From Rothia santali (lineage in GTDB: Bacteria; Actinomycetota; Actinomycetes; Actinomycetales; Micrococcaceae): a stretch of 64,000 nucleotides of DNA. The stretch spans positions 124,001-188,000 of the forward strand of contig NZ_JANAFB010000001.1 of the NCBI RefSeq assembly GCF_024199905.1. The letters run 5' to 3'. Positions 63,353 through 64,000 of this stretch are shown piece by piece. The position numbers and the translations under genes were made by a program. The notes below the pieces were generated by a model that was given only the letters and a program-made list of their open reading frames with translations, was not told the DNA's origin and did not search any database. Within the stretch, counting starts at the first letter, position 1, and every line of letters starts with the position of its first letter.

Positions 63353-64000
63353 TCACTCCTCGGGCCCTCGGGCCTGCTCGTCGTCGTTCTCGCCCGGCTC
63401 CTGCCAGGCCAGCACCGTCCCCACCCGGTTGCGGCGCCCCTCGAGCCTAACCGCTGTGAGGTGGATGCCGTATATCTCGGCGCTCGAGCCCGCGATGGGG
63501 ACCCGGCCGATGGCCTTGGCGAGCAGGCCGCCCACGGTGTCGACGTCGTCGTCGTCCAGGTCGACGTCGAACAGCTCGCCCAGGTCCCCCACGCTCATCC
63601 GAGCGCTGACCCGGTACTCGCCCTCGGCGATGCGCTCGACCTCCGGGATCGCGGCGTCGTACTCGTCGACGATCTCGCCGACCAGCTCCTCGATGAGGTC
63701 CTCCAGGGTCACCAGGCCCGCGGTGCCGCCGTACTCGTCGACGACGACGGCGATGTGCGTGCCCTCCCGCTGCATCTGCGGCAGCAGCTCGGAGACCTTC
63801 TGCGACTCGGGCACGAAGCGGGCGGGACGCAGCAGGTGGTGGACCCCGCGCCGCTGCGCCTCCCCACGCTCCTGCAGGATCTCCTCGGCGACGTCCTTGA
63901 GGTAGAGGAAGCCGCGGACGTCGTCGATGTCCTCGCCCAGGACGGGGATGCGCGAGTATCCGGAGCGCAGGAACAGGCTCAGGGCCTCCTCGAGGGAGTC
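63353..64000 (-). CDS. CorC/HlyC-family CBS-domain membrane protein, 5' end missing
   Basis: The frame is open to the window edge, so only the C-terminal 215 residues are seen. They include the second half of a CBS pair (SGYSRIPVLGEDIDDVRGFLYLKDV, HIAVVVDEYGGTAGLVTLEDLIEELVGEI) and the CorC/HlyC C-terminal domain (residues before GTVLAWQEPG). Such proteins have an N-terminal DUF21 membrane domain and are linked to Mg2+ homeostasis or extrusion. Gene order before era is conserved in actinobacteria. Confidence 0.92.
   Translation of the reverse strand, partial: DSLEEALSLFLRSGYSRIPVLGEDIDDVRGFLYLKDVAEEILQERGEAQRRGVHHLLRPARFVPESQKVSELLPQMQREGTHIAVVVDEYGGTAGLVTLEDLIEELVGEIVDEYDAAIPEVERIAEGEYRVSARMSVGDLGELFDVDLDDDDVDTVGGLLAKAIGRVPIAGSSAEIYGIHLTAVRLEGRRNRVGTVLAWQEPGENDDEQARGPEE

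Overview
The window is very GC-rich (roughly 70% or more), densely coding DNA from an actinobacterium, most likely an order Micrococcales, Micrococcaceae-type organism. The evidence is the pupylation locus, a naturally fused PafBC regulator, RbpA, a ctaE-qcrCAB respiratory supercomplex operon, DUF3043 and DUF3054 genes, GTGA/ATGA start-stop overlaps and many apparently leaderless genes. The genus cannot be fixed from the sequence alone. No rRNA, tRNA, CRISPR array, insertion sequence or phage gene was seen.

Layout. 1-9.6 kb: 3' end of trmI, then ARC/Mpa ATPase, dop, pup, pafA, two FKBP prolyl isomerases and pafBC. No 20S proteasome genes lie in the locus. 9.8-15.7 kb: a minus-strand operon of a double-domain permease, ATPase, inositol-monophosphatase-family enzyme, lipoprotein binding protein and GntR/UTRA regulator, with a promoter and palindromic operator at its head. 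15.9-17.8 kb: DUF2188 protein, small membrane protein, tatA, tatC. 18-27.7 kb: molybdenum-cofactor island (mog-moaE-moaA; moeB-moeA-moaC-mobA-DUF6457-moaD on the other strand; fdhD; a YdeP-type molybdopterin oxidoreductase). Two of its genes, moeB and mobA, are frameshifted as sequenced. 27.7-36.5 kb: HelY helicase, an amidohydrolase-like protein without metal ligands, polyprenol-phosphate-mannose synthase, rbpA behind a sigma-R-type promoter, SPFH and NfeD proteins, a CitMHS transporter. 37-42.6 kb: two MFS transporters, DUF1345, a RES/Xre-type toxin-antitoxin pair with a broken toxin, DUF3054.

42.8-53.5 kb: trpD; ctaE-qcrC-qcrA-qcrB (+), ogt, and ctaC-ctaD-ctaF (-) together encode the cytochrome bc-aa3 supercomplex; then an A-type Fe-S carrier. 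53.7-64 kb: M20 peptidase, DUF3043, pyrD, uppS, recO, leuA with a leucine-rich leader peptide, an LCP-family protein, era and the start of a CBS-domain (CorC/HlyC) protein.

The most interesting signals are: pupylation genes with no proteasome and an ATPase without the proteasome-docking tail; a phosphate-linked uptake operon pairing a transporter with a phosphatase; a leucine attenuator whose leader peptide looks leaderless; a sigma-R promoter on rbpA; degenerate tandem repeats that copy stop codons downstream of several genes; and three single-base frameshifts that are either assembly errors or recent gene decay.
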